Below are positions 1-9,639 of a stretch of 64,000 nucleotides of DNA, piece after piece. The stretch is from positions 248,001-312,000 of the forward strand of contig NZ_VDCS01000001.1 of the NCBI RefSeq assembly GCF_006265225.1, in the 5' to 3' direction. Made by a program: the position numbers and the translations under genes. The DNA is from Allotamlana fucoidanivorans. GTDB lineage: Bacteria; Bacteroidota; Bacteroidia; Flavobacteriales; Flavobacteriaceae. Each line of letters opens with the position of its first letter. Within the stretch, counting starts at the first letter, position 1. Below the pieces are notes generated by a model. That model worked only from the letters and a program-made list of their open reading frames with translations, did not search any database and had not been told where the DNA came from.

Positions 1-708
1 CTCTCCAAAAAAAGAAGCAATTAGTGGTGTTTTTGGGTGTTTAAATAAAACGTTTGGTGTGTTATGTGCCATGATGTTATGATCATGCAAAACCATCATA
101 TTATCTGCAAAACCTAGTACATCTTCTTTATCGTGGGTGGCGACAATACAAGTAATGTTTTTTTCTTTTAAAAATTTAAAAACCTTTCGTCTTAAGCTTT
201 GCTTTTTAAAATTGTCTATATGGCTAAAGGGTTCATCTAAAAGTAAAATTTCAGGTTGCTTGGCTAGAGCTCTAGCTAGGGCAACGCGCTGTTTTTGCCC
301 ACCACTTAGTAATTTTACTTTGGTCTGAGCATAGTTTTCCAGTTCCACCACTTTAATAAGTTCTTGAGTACGTAAGGCCTTTTCTTCAGGAAAAAAATTA
401 GACAAGAAGGTGCCTATATTTTCTTCCACAGTTGTGTATGGCATCAAATCAAATTCTTGAGCTACATATTTCATAAAGTCATATCCAATAACAAGATTGA
501 ATTTAGGCCCTAAAATTTGAGAGTTATTCCAGTAAATCGCTCCTTGGTTTAAATCATATTCTCCATATAGGATTTTAAGTAAGGTACTTTTTCCAGATCC
601 ACTTTCTCCAATAATAGCAAGGTGTTCCCCTTGTTTTACTTCGAAAGAAATATTGTTTAAAACGGCGTTTTTTGAATACGAAAAAGATATGTTTTTTACC
701 TGTAGCAT
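1..708 (-). CDS. ABC transporter ATP-binding protein (C-terminus cut by window edge)
   Basis: ATPase subunit of an ABC transporter, expected on the inner face of the membrane. The 236 visible residues run M-LQVKNISFSYSK onward and carry all nucleotide-binding motifs in order: Walker A GESGSGKST, Q-loop (AQEFDLMPYTTVEEN), signature LSGGQKQR, Walker B ILLLDEP and the switch histidine in ATHD. The reading frame is still open at base 1, so the end lies outside the window. No permease is visible, so the substrate cannot be assigned. The HPKTPLIASFFGE segment after the ATPase core resembles the start of the regulatory tail of import-type ATPases (inference). Confidence 0.9.
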   Translation of the reverse strand, partial: MLQVKNISFSYSKNAVLNNISFEVKQGEHLAIIGESGSGKSTLLKILYGEYDLNQGAIYWNNSQILGPKFNLVIGYDFMKYVAQEFDLMPYTTVEENIGTFLSNFFPEEKALRTQELIKVVELENYAQTKVKLLSGGQKQRVALARALAKQPEILLLDEPFSHIDNFKKQSLRRKVFKFLKEKNITCIVATHDKEDVLGFADNMMVLHDHNIMAHNTPNVLFKHPKTPLIASFFGE

Positions 709-730
709 GTGGGCTTAATATGGCTGATTA

Positions 731-761
731 AAAAAAGCGCTACCAGCAAACGAGCGTTTTT
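731..761 (-). terminator. probable intrinsic terminator of the prolyl oligopeptidase gene
   Basis: Read on the minus strand, AAAAACGCT pairs with AGCGCTTTTTT (one bulge) and the second arm runs into a T-rich stretch, about 20 bases after the stop codon of the upstream gene. The stem is imperfect. Confidence 0.45.
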
Positions 762-780
762 ATCCGTTTTGAATATCATA

Positions 781-2937
781 TTATCCATTTAGTTTTTTAT
801 CTGTTTTGCTAGGTAACACCTCATATCCCATATTATAAAGTGTAAATCCAAATATATCAGCATACAGGTCAATTATTTTACTCACAGGGGTGCCTGCCCC
901 ATGACCTGCATCGGTTTCAATTCTAATTAATGTTGGGTTATTTCCGTTATGTTTACTTTGTAGTTCTGCAGCAAATTTAAAGCTATGCGCTGGTACTACT
1001 CTATCATCATGATCGCCAGTTGTTATTAAAGTAGCGGGATAATCTACGCCCGATTTTACATTATGAACAGGCGAATACCCTTTTAAATAGTCAAACATAG
1101 CTTTGCTGTCATCTACGGTACCATAATCATAAGCCCAGCCAGCTCCTGCGGTAAATGTGTGATACCGTAGCATATCTAAAACACCAACAGCAGGCAAAGC
1201 CACCTTAGCCAAATCTGGTCTTTGTGTCATAACAGCCCCTACTAGCAAACCTCCGTTTGATCCGCCACGAATGGCTAAATAATCATGTGATGTATACTTG
1301 TTTTTTATGAGATATTCTCCTGCAGCGATAAAGTCGTCAAACACATTTTGTTTTTGCATTTTAGTGCCAGCATCATGCCATTTTTTACCATATTCGCCGC
1401 CACCGCGTAAGTTAGGAATAGCCAATATACCACCCTGTTCCATCCATACCGCATTTGCAATGCTAAAAGTAGGTGTTAAGCTCACGTTGAATCCGCCGTA
1501 ACCATAAAGAATTGTTGGGTTTTTACCGTTAAGCGCCACCCCTTTTTTGTGTGTAATGAGCATGGGTACTTTAGTGCCATCTTTTGAGGTGTAAAAAATT
1601 TGATTACTTTCATACTCGTCACTATTAAAAGCTATGTCTGGTTGCCAGTTTAAGCTCACCTCACCAGTGTCCATATTAAATGTATAAATACTTGTTGGGG
1701 TTTTATAGTTAGTGAAATTAAAGTAATCTATCTTTTCATCTTTCTTTGTTCCAAAACCACTTGCGGTTCCAAGTCCAGGAAGTTGAATGTCCCTCACCAA
1801 TGTCCCATCATAATTGTACTGCATAACTTTTGAAAGTGCATCAACCATGTAATGCGCAAATATATAGCCGCCTCCTTTTGTTGCGGTTAATACATATTCC
1901 GTTTCAGGTAGAACATCAACCCAATGCTCAGGTGTAGGATTTGATGCGTCAACTGACACTATTTTTTTATTTGGTGCGTTTAAATTTGTTACTAAAAATA
2001 GCTTGTTGCCATCATTACTTAAAACCGAAGTATCACTATTAGCGTGATCTAAAATAGTGGTAAAATTACTATCTGGTTTATTGAGGTCCTTAATAAGCAA
2101 CTTGTTTCCTGAGGTAGAGATTTTGGGCGTAAGGATTAAAAACCGATCATCTTCAGAAACAAAAGCATAAATATAGCGGTGTTTTTCTTCTGGTGTTCCT
2201 CCATAAATTAAAACATCATCCTTTTGAGACGTGCCTAATTTATGGTAATACACTTTGTGTTGATCTGTTTTGGCCGAAAGTTCGCTACCGTTAGGTTTAT
2301 CATAGCTTGAATAATAGAATCCTTCGTTTTTATACCAAGAAATTCGCGTAAATTTTACATCTGTAATAGTGTCTTCAGTAATTTTTTTGGTTTTGGTATC
2401 CATAACCAAAATTTTGCGCCAATCACTACCACCTTCAGAAATAGAATACGCTAATATTTCGCCATTTTTTGAGAAACTTAAGGCATCTAAAGATACAGTG
2501 CCATCCGTTGACAATGTATTGGGATCTAAAAATACTTCAGGCTCAGAGCCCTCTTTTGTTCTGTAATATACATCTTGGTTTTGTAAACCATCATTTTTTG
2601 AAAAATACGTATAATCACCTTCTTTAAAAGGAGCGCTTCGCTTTTCAAAATTCCATAGTTTTGATAATCTATCTTTGAGGGCGACCCTAAACGGAATCTG
2701 GTCAAGGTAATTGTATGTCACTTGGTTTTGGGCTACAACCCAGGCTTCTGTTTCTTTACTTCTATCATCTTCCAGCCAGCGGTAAGGATCTTTAACATTA
2801 ACACCAAAGTAAGTGTTTACGGTATCAACAGTTTTTGTCGTTGGATAATTCAAAGGAGTAAATTTTGTTTGTTGAACGTCATTTTTACAGGCAATCAAGA
2901 AAAACAGGCTTAAGCTGTAGAGGTGTATTTTTGTCAT
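781..2937 (-). CDS. Prolyl oligopeptidase family lipoprotein (S9A)
   Basis: Serine peptidase expected to cleave after proline in short peptides (EC 3.4.21.26). From the chosen start the protein has 718 residues: an N-terminal beta-propeller, then an alpha/beta-hydrolase domain with GGSNGG (Ser560), the Asp of GDHDDRV (Asp645) and the His of DAGHGAG (His679). The start is the ATG giving [17 protein letters not shown], because this makes a lipoprotein signal with lipobox LIAC; an upstream in-frame start would add 11 residues and bury the signal. It is therefore probably a membrane-anchored periplasmic enzyme. Length and triad fit the flavobacterial prolyl endopeptidase family. Confidence 0.93.
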   Translation of the reverse strand: MTKIHLYSLSLFFLIACKNDVQQTKFTPLNYPTTKTVDTVNTYFGVNVKDPYRWLEDDRSKETEAWVVAQNQVTYNYLDQIPFRVALKDRLSKLWNFEKRSAPFKEGDYTYFSKNDGLQNQDVYYRTKEGSEPEVFLDPNTLSTDGTVSLDALSFSKNGEILAYSISEGGSDWRKILVMDTKTKKITEDTITDVKFTRISWYKNEGFYYSSYDKPNGSELSAKTDQHKVYYHKLGTSQKDDVLIYGGTPEEKHRYIYAFVSEDDRFLILTPKISTSGNKLLIKDLNKPDSNFTTILDHANSDTSVLSNDGNKLFLVTNLNAPNKKIVSVDASNPTPEHWVDVLPETEYVLTATKGGGYIFAHYMVDALSKVMQYNYDGTLVRDIQLPGLGTASGFGTKKDEKIDYFNFTNYKTPTSIYTFNMDTGEVSLNWQPDIAFNSDEYESNQIFYTSKDGTKVPMLITHKKGVALNGKNPTILYGYGGFNVSLTPTFSIANAVWMEQGGILAIPNLRGGGEYGKKWHDAGTKMQKQNVFDDFIAAGEYLIKNKYTSHDYLAIRGGSNGGLLVGAVMTQRPDLAKVALPAVGVLDMLRYHTFTAGAGWAYDYGTVDDSKAMFDYLKGYSPVHNVKSGVDYPATLITTGDHDDRVVPAHSFKFAAELQSKHNGNNPTLIRIETDAGHGAGTPVSKIIDLYADIFGFTLYNMGYEVLPSKTDKKLNG

Positions 2938-2970
2938 AATTGGGGAGAATAATAAAGAACAAAAATACAT

Positions 2971-3002
2971 AAAAAAACTCCTGCTTGGTTAAACAGGAGT
3001 TT
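2971..3002 (-). terminator. intrinsic terminator of asd
   Basis: Perfect 9-bp stem (AAACTCCTG with CAGGAGTTT) with a 10-base loop. On the minus strand it is followed by a run of T, and it lies just after the asd stop codon. Confidence 0.85.
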
Positions 3003-3028
3003 GTTAAATATAACTTAAGATTTCAAAT

Positions 3029-4018
3029 CTACACTAATTCATTTTCAATTAAATACTCCGCAATTTGAATGGTATTAGTTGCGGCACCTTTTCTTAGGTT
3101 ATCCGCTACAATCCACATGTTAAGTGTGTTGGGTTGCGTTTCATCTCTTCGTATTCTTCCAACAAAAACCTCGTCTTTATCATGTGCATAAATAGGCATA
3201 GGGTAGGTGTTTGTGTCTGTGTTATCTTGAACCACCACACCAGGTGTTTGACTTAATAACTTACGAACCTCAGACAAATCAAAATCTTTTTCAAACTCTA
3301 CATTTACCGATTCCGAATGACCTCCAGCCGTTGGAATCCTAACTGCAGTGGCTGATACCGAAAACGTATTGTCGTTTAATATTTTTTGAGGCTCTCTAGC
3401 CAATTTCATTTCTTCTTTGGTATACCCATTATCTTGAAACACGTCACAATGTGGTAGCGCGTTTCTTCCTATAGGGTAAGGATAAGCCATTTCACCTTCA
3501 ATACCAGCAATTTCATTTTCTAATTGTCTTACCGCCTTAACACCAGTACCAGAAACCGATTGGTATGTAGATACAATAACACGTTTCATGGTGTAAGCTT
3601 TATGAAGTGGAGCCAAAGCCATAACCAACTGAATTGTTGAACAGTTAGGGTTTGCAATGATTTTATCTTCTTTAGTTAATTCGGAGGCATTAATTTCAGG
3701 AACAACTAATTTTTTTGAAGGATCCATACGCCAAGCAGAAGAGTTGTCAACCACAGTAGTGCCAACTTCGGCAAATTTAGGCGCCCATTCTAATGAGGTA
3801 TCGCCACCCGCTGAAAACAAAGCAATATCAGGACGCATAGCAACAGCAGTTTCTAAGCCTACAACTTTATAATCGTTTCCTTTGTACGTTATGGTTTTTC
3901 CAACAGATCTTTCAGAAGCAACTGGAATTAATTCCGTTACTGGAAAATTACGTTCTGCAAGAACTTTTAACATCACCTCGCCAACCATTCCTGTGGCACC
4001 TACAACGGCTACTTTCAT
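3029..4018 (-). CDS. asd: Aspartate-semialdehyde dehydrogenase
   Basis: Reduces aspartyl phosphate to aspartate semialdehyde with NADPH, on the path to lysine, threonine, methionine and diaminopimelate. The 329-residue protein starts with the nucleotide-binding GATGMVG loop and contains the catalytic cysteine in NPNCSTIQ and the RIPTAGGHSESVNVEF substrate region. Length is normal for the family. The gene stands alone between two strong terminators and has a TAGATTTG promoter box in its leader. Confidence 0.97.
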   Translation of the reverse strand: MKVAVVGATGMVGEVMLKVLAERNFPVTELIPVASERSVGKTITYKGNDYKVVGLETAVAMRPDIALFSAGGDTSLEWAPKFAEVGTTVVDNSSAWRMDPSKKLVVPEINASELTKEDKIIANPNCSTIQLVMALAPLHKAYTMKRVIVSTYQSVSGTGVKAVRQLENEIAGIEGEMAYPYPIGRNALPHCDVFQDNGYTKEEMKLAREPQKILNDNTFSVSATAVRIPTAGGHSESVNVEFEKDFDLSEVRKLLSQTPGVVVQDNTDTNTYPMPIYAHDKDEVFVGRIRRDETQPNTLNMWIVADNLRKGAATNTIQIAEYLIENELV

Positions 4019-4045
4019 TTTTCTAAATTTTTATTAATTGCTGTG

Positions 4046-4053
4046 CAAATCTA
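4046..4053 (-). promoter_or_regulatory. -7 promoter box for asd
   Basis: TAGATTTG on the minus strand fits the Bacteroidota TAnnTTTG consensus and lies 28 bases before the asd start, between the mscL terminator and asd. No clear TTG was seen at the -33 position. Confidence 0.55.
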
Positions 4054-4080
4054 AGTATTAATTCTATTTTAAAAATTAAA

Positions 4081-4115
4081 AAAAGCCCTTGTTCTCTGAA
4101 AACAAGGGCTTTTTA
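4081..4115 (-). terminator. intrinsic terminator of mscL
   Basis: Perfect 14-bp stem with GCCCTTGTT/AACAAGGGC core and a 7-base loop. It is T-rich on both outer sides, so it could work in both directions. It follows the mscL stop codon. Confidence 0.9.
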
Positions 4116-4152
4116 ACAACAAATAACACAAAGTTATTTATTTAACAAATTG

Positions 4153-4554
4153 TTATTTTTTCAATAAATCTCTGATTTCAGTCAATAAATCTTCTTGTGA
4201 AGGCCCTTTTGGTGGTTCTGGGGCGGGCTCTTCCTTCTTTTTCATTTTGTTAACGCCTTTTACAATCATAAACATGACAAAAGCCACAATGATAAAGTCT
4301 ATCACATTAGTTAAGAAAGCACCCCAAAGCACAGAAACTTCACCTTCCATAATACCTTCAGCATTGGCAACCCCTTCTTTTAGTACCAATTTTAAATCTT
4401 TAAAGTCTGCTTTGAAAATTAATCCGATAAGCGGTGAAACTATACCGCCAGTAAATGACGTGACCACTTCTTTAAATGCGGCACCCATAACAAAACCAAC
4501 AGCGATGTCTACTAGGTTGCCTTTCATGGCAAACTCTTTGAATTCTTTTAACAT
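4153..4554 (-). CDS. mscL: Large-conductance mechanosensitive channel MscL
   Basis: Stretch-activated channel of the inner membrane that releases solutes on hypo-osmotic shock. The 133-residue protein has the MLKEFKEFAMKGNLVDIAVG N-terminus, the pore-lining first helix with GAAFKEVV and the periplasmic loop. A second transmembrane helix (FLTNVIDFIIVAFVMFMIV) follows, then a charged tail with KKKEEPAPEPP. Length is typical. It lies 64 bases downstream of alr and is closed by its own terminator. Confidence 0.97.
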   Translation of the reverse strand: MLKEFKEFAMKGNLVDIAVGFVMGAAFKEVVTSFTGGIVSPLIGLIFKADFKDLKLVLKEGVANAEGIMEGEVSVLWGAFLTNVIDFIIVAFVMFMIVKGVNKMKKKEEPAPEPPKGPSQEDLLTEIRDLLKK

Positions 4555-4591
4555 AATAGAAAATTTAAAATTAGTACACTCAAAAATAAGT

Positions 4592-4620
4592 AAAAAAGTT
4601 TAACATATGTTAAGACTTTT
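4592..4620 (-). terminator. possible terminator at the end of alr
   Basis: On the minus strand AAAAGT-TTAAC pairs with GTTAA-ACTTTT across an ATAT loop with one bulged base, followed by more T. It overlaps the alr stop codon, so alr and mscL may be partly uncoupled. Confidence 0.45.
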
Positions 4621-5725
4621 ATCTTATAAAAATGCGTTTTATGCGCTGTGATACCGAGGTAATGAGCTCGTAAGAAATGGTTTGGGCCGTTTCTGCCAAC
4701 TGCTCAGCAGTTTCATTTTTGCCAAAAACAATAACTTCATCGCCTTCACTACAAGCAATTTTGGTAACATTTACCATAATCATATCCATACAAACATTAC
4801 CAATTATAGGTGCTTTTTTACCGTGAATCATCACGTAGCCTGTTTCTTTACCGTATTGGCGACCAATACCATCGGCATGCCCAATAGGAAGCGTGGCTGT
4901 TGTTATGGAAGATTCACTTTTAAAACCGCGATTATATCCTACCGATTCTCCCTTTTTTATATGATGAATTTGCGAAATCACTGTTTTTAAAGTGCCAATA
5001 GGTTTTAAAAATTGATTTTCTTTTTCAGAATTACCAAAGCCGTATAACCCAATACCACTGCGTACCATATCAAAATGAGCCTCAGGATAATTCAATATTC
5101 CTGATGTGTTACACATATGAAGCCATGGAGAAAGACCCGAAGTAGATTTGAAGTTTTTAGCAATGCTCTTAAATACTTCAATTTGACGTATTGTGAAGTC
5201 TTTTTCGTTTAGGTCTTCGCTTGCGGCTAAATGAGAAAATATCGATTTCACTTCTAAAGCAGGATTATCTTTTACCTGTGAGGCAACAACATCTATCTGC
5301 TCTTTTGAGAAACCAAGGCGGTTTAACCCCGTATTAAATTTTAAGTGTATAGGGTAGTTTTCTAGTTTTTCTTTTTCAGCAAATTGAATAAATTCCTCTA
5401 AAATTTTAGTGTTGTACAATGCCGGTTCTAAACTATGTTCAACAAGTAAATTAAAGTTTACCGTTTGTGGATGAAGCACTAAAATAGGGCTAACAATGCC
5501 AGCCGCTCTTAAAGTTAAGCCCTCATTAATGTAAGCCACAGCAAAATAATCCACCTTTAAAGATTCTAAATACTTGGCAATTTCACACGGATTGTTGCCA
5601 TAAGCATAGGCCTTTACCACGGCCAAAAATTTGGTGTGGGGTTTCAGTTTAGATTTTAAATGGTTAAAATTATGTTGAAGTGCTTTTAAGTCTATTTCAA
5701 GCACAGTCTCTTGTGCTTTAGGCAT
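4619..5725 (-). CDS. alr: Alanine racemase
   Basis: PLP enzyme that interconverts L- and D-alanine for peptidoglycan. The 368 residues show the PLP-lysine motif [10 protein letters not shown] (Lys38) in the N-terminal TIM barrel, the RSGIGLYG phosphate-binding region, the catalytic tyrosine in SVGYNRGF, and the C-terminal beta domain with [10 protein letters not shown]. Its first 8 bases overlap the end of tdk, so the two are probably co-transcribed and translationally coupled. Confidence 0.96.
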   Translation of the reverse strand: MPKAQETVLEIDLKALQHNFNHLKSKLKPHTKFLAVVKAYAYGNNPCEIAKYLESLKVDYFAVAYINEGLTLRAAGIVSPILVLHPQTVNFNLLVEHSLEPALYNTKILEEFIQFAEKEKLENYPIHLKFNTGLNRLGFSKEQIDVVASQVKDNPALEVKSIFSHLAASEDLNEKDFTIRQIEVFKSIAKNFKSTSGLSPWLHMCNTSGILNYPEAHFDMVRSGIGLYGFGNSEKENQFLKPIGTLKTVISQIHHIKKGESVGYNRGFKSESSITTATLPIGHADGIGRQYGKETGYVMIHGKKAPIIGNVCMDMIMVNVTKIACSEGDEVIVFGKNETAEQLAETAQTISYELITSVSQRIKRIFIR

Positions 5726-6365
5726 CGGGGTCTTTGGGTTTTGTTTTTATTTCTTCGGCATCATTCACTTTCATGTTTCGTACCTTATCGCGCATCATGG
5801 CTTTATAAAAGGCAGCCCTGCTTAAAGGTTCATACTCATTAACTTCACCCAGCAAAACTAAACTGTTGTTTTGGTTTTTTCTGTAGCTGTACTGAGCTAA
5901 ATTTCCAGTTCTTGTGCATACAGCATGTACTTTGGTCACATATTCGGCAGTAGCCATTAAATTGGGCATTGGGCCAAACGGATTGCCTTTAAAATCCATA
6001 TCTAAACCAGCAACAATAACACGAACGCCTTTGTTTGCTAAATCATTACATATACGTACAATTTCATCATCAAAAAACTGAGCTTCATCAATACCAACTA
6101 CGTCACAACCATCAGCTAAAATAGGAATATTGGCTGCAGCAGGAACAGGAGTAGATCTTATTTCATTAGCATCATGTGACACCACCATATCTTCACCATA
6201 TCGTACGTCAATGGCGGGTTTAAAAATTTCAACTTTTTGCCTTGCAAATTGAGCGCGCTTTAGCCGGCGGATGAGTTCTTCGGTTTTTCCTGAAAACATC
6301 GAGCCGCAAATAACTTCAATCCACCCAAATTGTTCTTTATGATTTACTGTATTTTCAAGAAACAT
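5718..6365 (-). CDS. tdk: Thymidine kinase
   Basis: Phosphorylates thymidine in pyrimidine salvage. The 215-residue protein has the P-loop GSMFSGKT (residues 21-28), the DEAQFF catalytic motif, the lasso-region [12 protein letters not shown], and a zinc site in which a cysteine near CTRTG is recognisable. This is the type II tetrameric family. It is the first gene of a tdk-alr unit; the far C-terminus is lysine-rich and not conserved. Confidence 0.96.
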   Translation of the reverse strand: MFLENTVNHKEQFGWIEVICGSMFSGKTEELIRRLKRAQFARQKVEIFKPAIDVRYGEDMVVSHDANEIRSTPVPAAANIPILADGCDVVGIDEAQFFDDEIVRICNDLANKGVRVIVAGLDMDFKGNPFGPMPNLMATAEYVTKVHAVCTRTGNLAQYSYRKNQNNSLVLLGEVNEYEPLSRAAFYKAMMRDKVRNMKVNDAEEIKTKPKDPDA

Positions 6366-6473
6366 TTTGTAATTTTAACACTAAAACAAAGCAATTATTC
6401 GTTCGTATAAAGGTGGCGTAAATTTATTAAAAATCAAAAACCTTAAGGCGCAATAATTTAAAAATTATAAACA

Positions 6474-7205
6474 ATGAAGAAGAAGTTAGAATCTGATCTG
6501 GTAAGTATAGCCCACAGAATTTTGAAACTGAAGGGGAAAGAAGATGTTATAAAAATGCATGCCGAGGTTTCTGCGCTTTATGAGAAATTAACGGTGCTTA
6601 AATTTGCTCATGAAAATTTTGACGGTGCCATACCAACCATTGGTAATGATTCATCCTTTTTTGGGATGTTAGACAGTGCTTTTAACAATAAGGTGAGTGA
6701 TAATATTGAGATTGAAGACAAAATTTATATTGATTTAGATGATTCAGACCGTATAGAGATAACCACACCAGCCATGTCTAAAATCAAGGCTATGCTGAAG
6801 TTAATGCCAGATGAACCACAACAAATAAAACCAAAAGAGGAAAAAGCATCTGAAAAAAAGGATGATTTAGAAACTATTACCGAAGGGTTTAAAGATTTGC
6901 CTGTATTTGAGCCCGCTTCAACCAGTAGCAATGGCTTATCTAATGAAAAAAAATCACTAAATGATGCGCTTAAAGTAGGCGGATTAAAAATAGGACTCAA
7001 TGATAAAATTGCTTTTATAAAACACCTTTTTGAAGGTAAAAATGAAGACTATGATCGTGTTTTGTCGCAACTCAATACCTTTGTTTTACATGAAAATGCC
7101 AAAAATTTTATTCAATCGGTTGTAAAACCAGATTACAATAACTGGGAAGGTAAAGAAGAGTTTGAAAACCGTTTTATGGAAATTATTGAAGCTAAGTTTA
7201 ATTAA
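6474..7205 (+). CDS. Conserved flavobacterial protein of unknown function
   Basis: A 243-residue soluble protein with no signal peptide or membrane segment. The N-terminal third is helical (VSALYEKLTVLKFAHENF). The middle is charged and low in complexity (KPKEEKASEKKDD), probably a linker. The C-terminal part (LNDKIAFIKHLFEGKNEDYD) is the best-ordered block and looks like the conserved domain. I recognise the general type from Flavobacteriaceae genomes but know of no function. It is divergent from tdk and upstream of rsmI; a hairpin-rich element follows its stop codon. Confidence 0.85.
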   Translation: MKKKLESDLVSIAHRILKLKGKEDVIKMHAEVSALYEKLTVLKFAHENFDGAIPTIGNDSSFFGMLDSAFNNKVSDNIEIEDKIYIDLDDSDRIEITTPAMSKIKAMLKLMPDEPQQIKPKEEKASEKKDDLETITEGFKDLPVFEPASTSSNGLSNEKKSLNDALKVGGLKIGLNDKIAFIKHLFEGKNEDYDRVLSQLNTFVLHENAKNFIQSVVKPDYNNWEGKEEFENRFMEIIEAKFN

Positions 7206-7210
7206 ATTTT

Positions 7211-7287
7211 GGGTGTTACCGCGCCCCAAAAAGCGCGGTCGTGTTTTCCGCTTCTAGTTTTGGCTCGATGCCCGCCTCGCCAAAAGC
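7211..7287 (+). repeat. Post-stop hairpin element, copy 1 (GGGTGTTACC type)
   Basis: Begins 6 bases after the stop codon of the preceding gene with GGGTGTTACC. A GCGC/GCGC hairpin and GGTCG follow, then TTTTCCGCTT and a closing hairpin (TTTTGGC with GCCAAAA). It is GC-rich compared with its surroundings. The same order of parts is found after queD on the other strand. I recall similar sequences scattered through Bacteroidota genomes, but this is not verified. Confidence 0.55.
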
Positions 7288-7309
7288 TAACCACTACAAC
7301 CACTAACAC

Positions 7310-7981
7310 ATGAGTAAACTATACATAGTACCAACACCTATTGGCAATTTAAAAGATATGACCTTTAGGGCGATTGAGATTTTAAAGTCGGTCGATTTAA
7401 TTTTAGCCGAAGACACTAGAACTTCTGGAAAGCTGTTAAAGCACTTTGAAATATCAACCCCCATGCAATCACACCATATGCATAATGAGCACAAAACGGT
7501 TGAAGGGATTATTCAAAAGCTAAAATTAGGAACTGCCGTGGCACTCATTAGCGATGCGGGAACACCAGCTATTTCAGACCCTGGTTATTTGTTAACACGG
7601 GCCTGTATAGAACAAGATATGGCCATAGAGTGTTTACCCGGCGCCACAGCCTTTGTACCAGCCTTAGTGAATTCTGGGTTGCCTAATGACAAGTTCGTTT
7701 TTGAGGGATTTTTGCCTGTTAAAAAAGGACGTCAAACCCGATTATTAATGTTGGCCGAGGAAACACGTACTATGATTTTTTATGAAAGTCCGCACAAGCT
7801 CATAAAAACGTTAGGACATTTTTGTGAATATTTTGGCGAAGAACGTCAGGTGTCTGTTTCCAGAGAACTTTCCAAGCTATACGAAGAAACACAACGAGGT
7901 ACCATGAAAGAAGTCTGTGATTATTTTATAGCGAAACCACCCAAAGGTGAGATTGTTATAGTGGTGGCAGGTAAAAAATAA
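7310..7981 (+). CDS. rsmI: 16S rRNA (cytidine1402-2'-O)-methyltransferase
   Basis: SAM-dependent tetrapyrrole-methylase-fold enzyme that 2'-O-methylates C1402 of 16S rRNA. The 223 residues include LYIVPTPIGNLKDMT at the start, LAEDTRTS, the glycine-rich ISDAGTPAISDPG loop and FYESPHKL, all family hallmarks. It is shorter than the Escherichia coli enzyme, lacking its C-terminal extension, as is usual in this phylum. Confidence 0.96.
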   Translation: MSKLYIVPTPIGNLKDMTFRAIEILKSVDLILAEDTRTSGKLLKHFEISTPMQSHHMHNEHKTVEGIIQKLKLGTAVALISDAGTPAISDPGYLLTRACIEQDMAIECLPGATAFVPALVNSGLPNDKFVFEGFLPVKKGRQTRLLMLAEETRTMIFYESPHKLIKTLGHFCEYFGEERQVSVSRELSKLYEETQRGTMKEVCDYFIAKPPKGEIVIVVAGKK

Positions 7982-8011
7982 TTGACATACAATTCCAATT
8001 TTAAAAATACG

Positions 8012-8356
8012 ATGACCGTAGCAACATTTATAGATAAACTAAAAACCAATCCAAAAAATATAACTTTTTCAGAGACCATGGCTGTCATTGAAGCCAATTA
8101 TACCTTTAAACCTTCAGCCTTTAAAAATGGTGATTTACAAAACGAAGCAGGGCAAAACTCTGGGTCATGCAAATTATTTGCTTTTGCTAAAGCACAACGA
8201 TTAACACAGAAAGAAACCTTAGCATGTTTTGGTTCGTATTATTTTGATGAGGTTTTAAATGATCCAAACGGGACAGGGCATCAAAACATCAGGAATTTTA
8301 TGAAAACGGGTTTTGAAGGATTGCGTTTTGAAACTGAGCCATTAACTAAAAAATAG
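8012..8356 (+). CDS. HopJ type III effector family protein
   Basis: Small (114-residue) protein of the HopJ family. The diagnostic blocks are FSETMAVIEANYTFKPSAF, the GQNSGSCKLFAFAKA stretch and CFGSYYFDEVLNDPNGTGHQ. The family was named after a Pseudomonas effector, but it is common in free-living bacteria without a type III system, so a role as effector is not supported here. I use the ATG giving MTVATFIDKL; the frame is open back to the rsmI stop but only a TTG is available there. Confidence 0.9.
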   Translation: MTVATFIDKLKTNPKNITFSETMAVIEANYTFKPSAFKNGDLQNEAGQNSGSCKLFAFAKAQRLTQKETLACFGSYYFDEVLNDPNGTGHQNIRNFMKTGFEGLRFETEPLTKK

Positions 8357-8412
8357 TATACCATCTAGCTAGGCAAAACAGACTTATATGTGTTTTACAG
8401 AGGTACTGAATA

Positions 8413-8982
8413 ATGCAAAAACTACTTAAAAACATAAAAGAATGTACTATTTGCCAAGAACACTTACCGTTTGGGCCTAGGCCTGTTGTATCTGCGCATC
8501 AAGATTCAAAAATAGTAATTATAGGTCAGGCTCCAGGAACTAAAGTGCACGCCTCAGGCATTCCATGGAATGATGTGAGTGGAAAACAACTTAGAAAATG
8601 GCTTGGTGTTTCTGGAGAAACTTTTTATAACACATCTCATTTTGCTATCGTTCCTATGGGGTTTTGTTACCCAGGTAAAGGAAAATCGGGAGATTTACCA
8701 CCAAGACCAGAGTGTGCACCGCAATGGCATGAACCATTGTTTTCTGTATTAAAACAGGTGGAATTGGTAATTTTAGTAGGAATGTATGTACAACAGTATT
8801 ATTTGGGGAAAGCAGCTAAAAATACCTTAACAGAAACCGTAGAAAATTATAATGCGTATTTACCAAAATATTTTCCTCTTCCACATCCATCTCCTAGAAA
8901 TCGATTTTGGCTTACCAAGAATCCTTGGTTTGAGTTGGATGTTTTACCAGAATTGAGAAGCCGCGTAAAGGGATTGATTTAA
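8413..8982 (+). CDS. Uracil-DNA glycosylase family protein
   Basis: Predicted DNA base-excision repair glycosylase of the UDG superfamily, 189 residues. The N-terminal CTICQEHLPFGPRPV carries a cysteine pair, followed by the active-site loop IIGQAPGTKVH and the second motif HPSPRNRFW. A GMYVQQYYLG strand-helix unit lies between. The lone CTIC pair and length differ from classic family 4 enzymes, so I assign only the superfamily. It is convergent with the AhpD-like gene, with 11 bases between them. Confidence 0.85.
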   Translation: MQKLLKNIKECTICQEHLPFGPRPVVSAHQDSKIVIIGQAPGTKVHASGIPWNDVSGKQLRKWLGVSGETFYNTSHFAIVPMGFCYPGKGKSGDLPPRPECAPQWHEPLFSVLKQVELVILVGMYVQQYYLGKAAKNTLTETVENYNAYLPKYFPLPHPSPRNRFWLTKNPWFELDVLPELRSRVKGLI

Positions 8983-8993
8983 TAAATAAAGGT

Positions 8994-9584
8994 TTAAACA
9001 TGCTTCCCTTTTTCCCAGCCATGTTTTCCTAGATAGTGTTCACCACTCTCAATGGCGCCTGCTTCCATTGAGGTAGCCATAGAATCATTCCAACGGTTTA
9101 AATAACCAAAGAGCGAAATAACACCCAGCATTTCAACAATGTCACCTTCATTCCAATATTGGTATAAACGTTTTTTTATTGTTTCATCAACGGCATTAGG
9201 AATTTGAGAGGCCGCCAAACTAAAATCTAAAGCAGCGCGTTCAGCCTCATTAAAAGCAGGATGTGTTCTATATTCCCAAATGTTTTCTAGTTGTTCCTGT
9301 TCTGCGCCATAGCGTTCTGCCGCTCTAATAGCGTGCGCCTGACAATATCGGCAGCCTGTTGCATTACTACTTACCCAGGCAATCATACGTTTTAAGGCTG
9401 AAGTTACTTGGCCTTCATTAGCCATAACTGCTTTGTTTAAGTTGATAAAAGCTTTACTGATAGCAGGTCTATGTTGCATGGTTAATACCGAATTAGGGCA
9501 AAATCCAAGGGTTTCATTAAAAAATTCAGCTAATTCTCTGGTTTCTAAATCATGATTGGCAGATAAAGGTGGTACTAAAGGCAT
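8994..9584 (-). CDS. Peroxidase-related (AhpD-like / carboxymuconolactone decarboxylase) protein
   Basis: A 196-residue helical protein of the AhpD-like superfamily. The redox motif is CRYCQAHAIRAAE (CxxC followed by His), as in alkylhydroperoxidase AhpD. The LNLNKAVM-type helices before it and the later WNEGDIVEMLGVISLFGYLNRWND helix match the peroxidase-related subgroup. It is divergent from an OsmC-family gene, so the two probably form a peroxide or redox defence pair with a shared control region. Confidence 0.9.
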   Translation of the reverse strand: MPLVPPLSANHDLETRELAEFFNETLGFCPNSVLTMQHRPAISKAFINLNKAVMANEGQVTSALKRMIAWVSSNATGCRYCQAHAIRAAERYGAEQEQLENIWEYRTHPAFNEAERAALDFSLAASQIPNAVDETIKKRLYQYWNEGDIVEMLGVISLFGYLNRWNDSMATSMEAGAIESGEHYLGKHGWEKGKHV

Positions 9585-9602
9585 ATTTTATTTATTATGT
9601 AG

Positions 9603-9610
9603 TATTTTTG
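9603..9610 (+). promoter_or_regulatory. -7 promoter box for the OsmC-family gene
   Basis: TATTTTTG fits TAnnTTTG and lies 29 bases before the ATG, inside the short divergent region shared with the AhpD-like gene. Confidence 0.5.
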
Positions 9611-9639
9611 ACTTTAAAATTAACGAAAAAATTATACCT

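Noticed and set aside
8012-8356. HopJ-family gene as evidence for a type III secretion effector
   Set aside because: No secretion genes are nearby and the family is widespread in non-pathogens.
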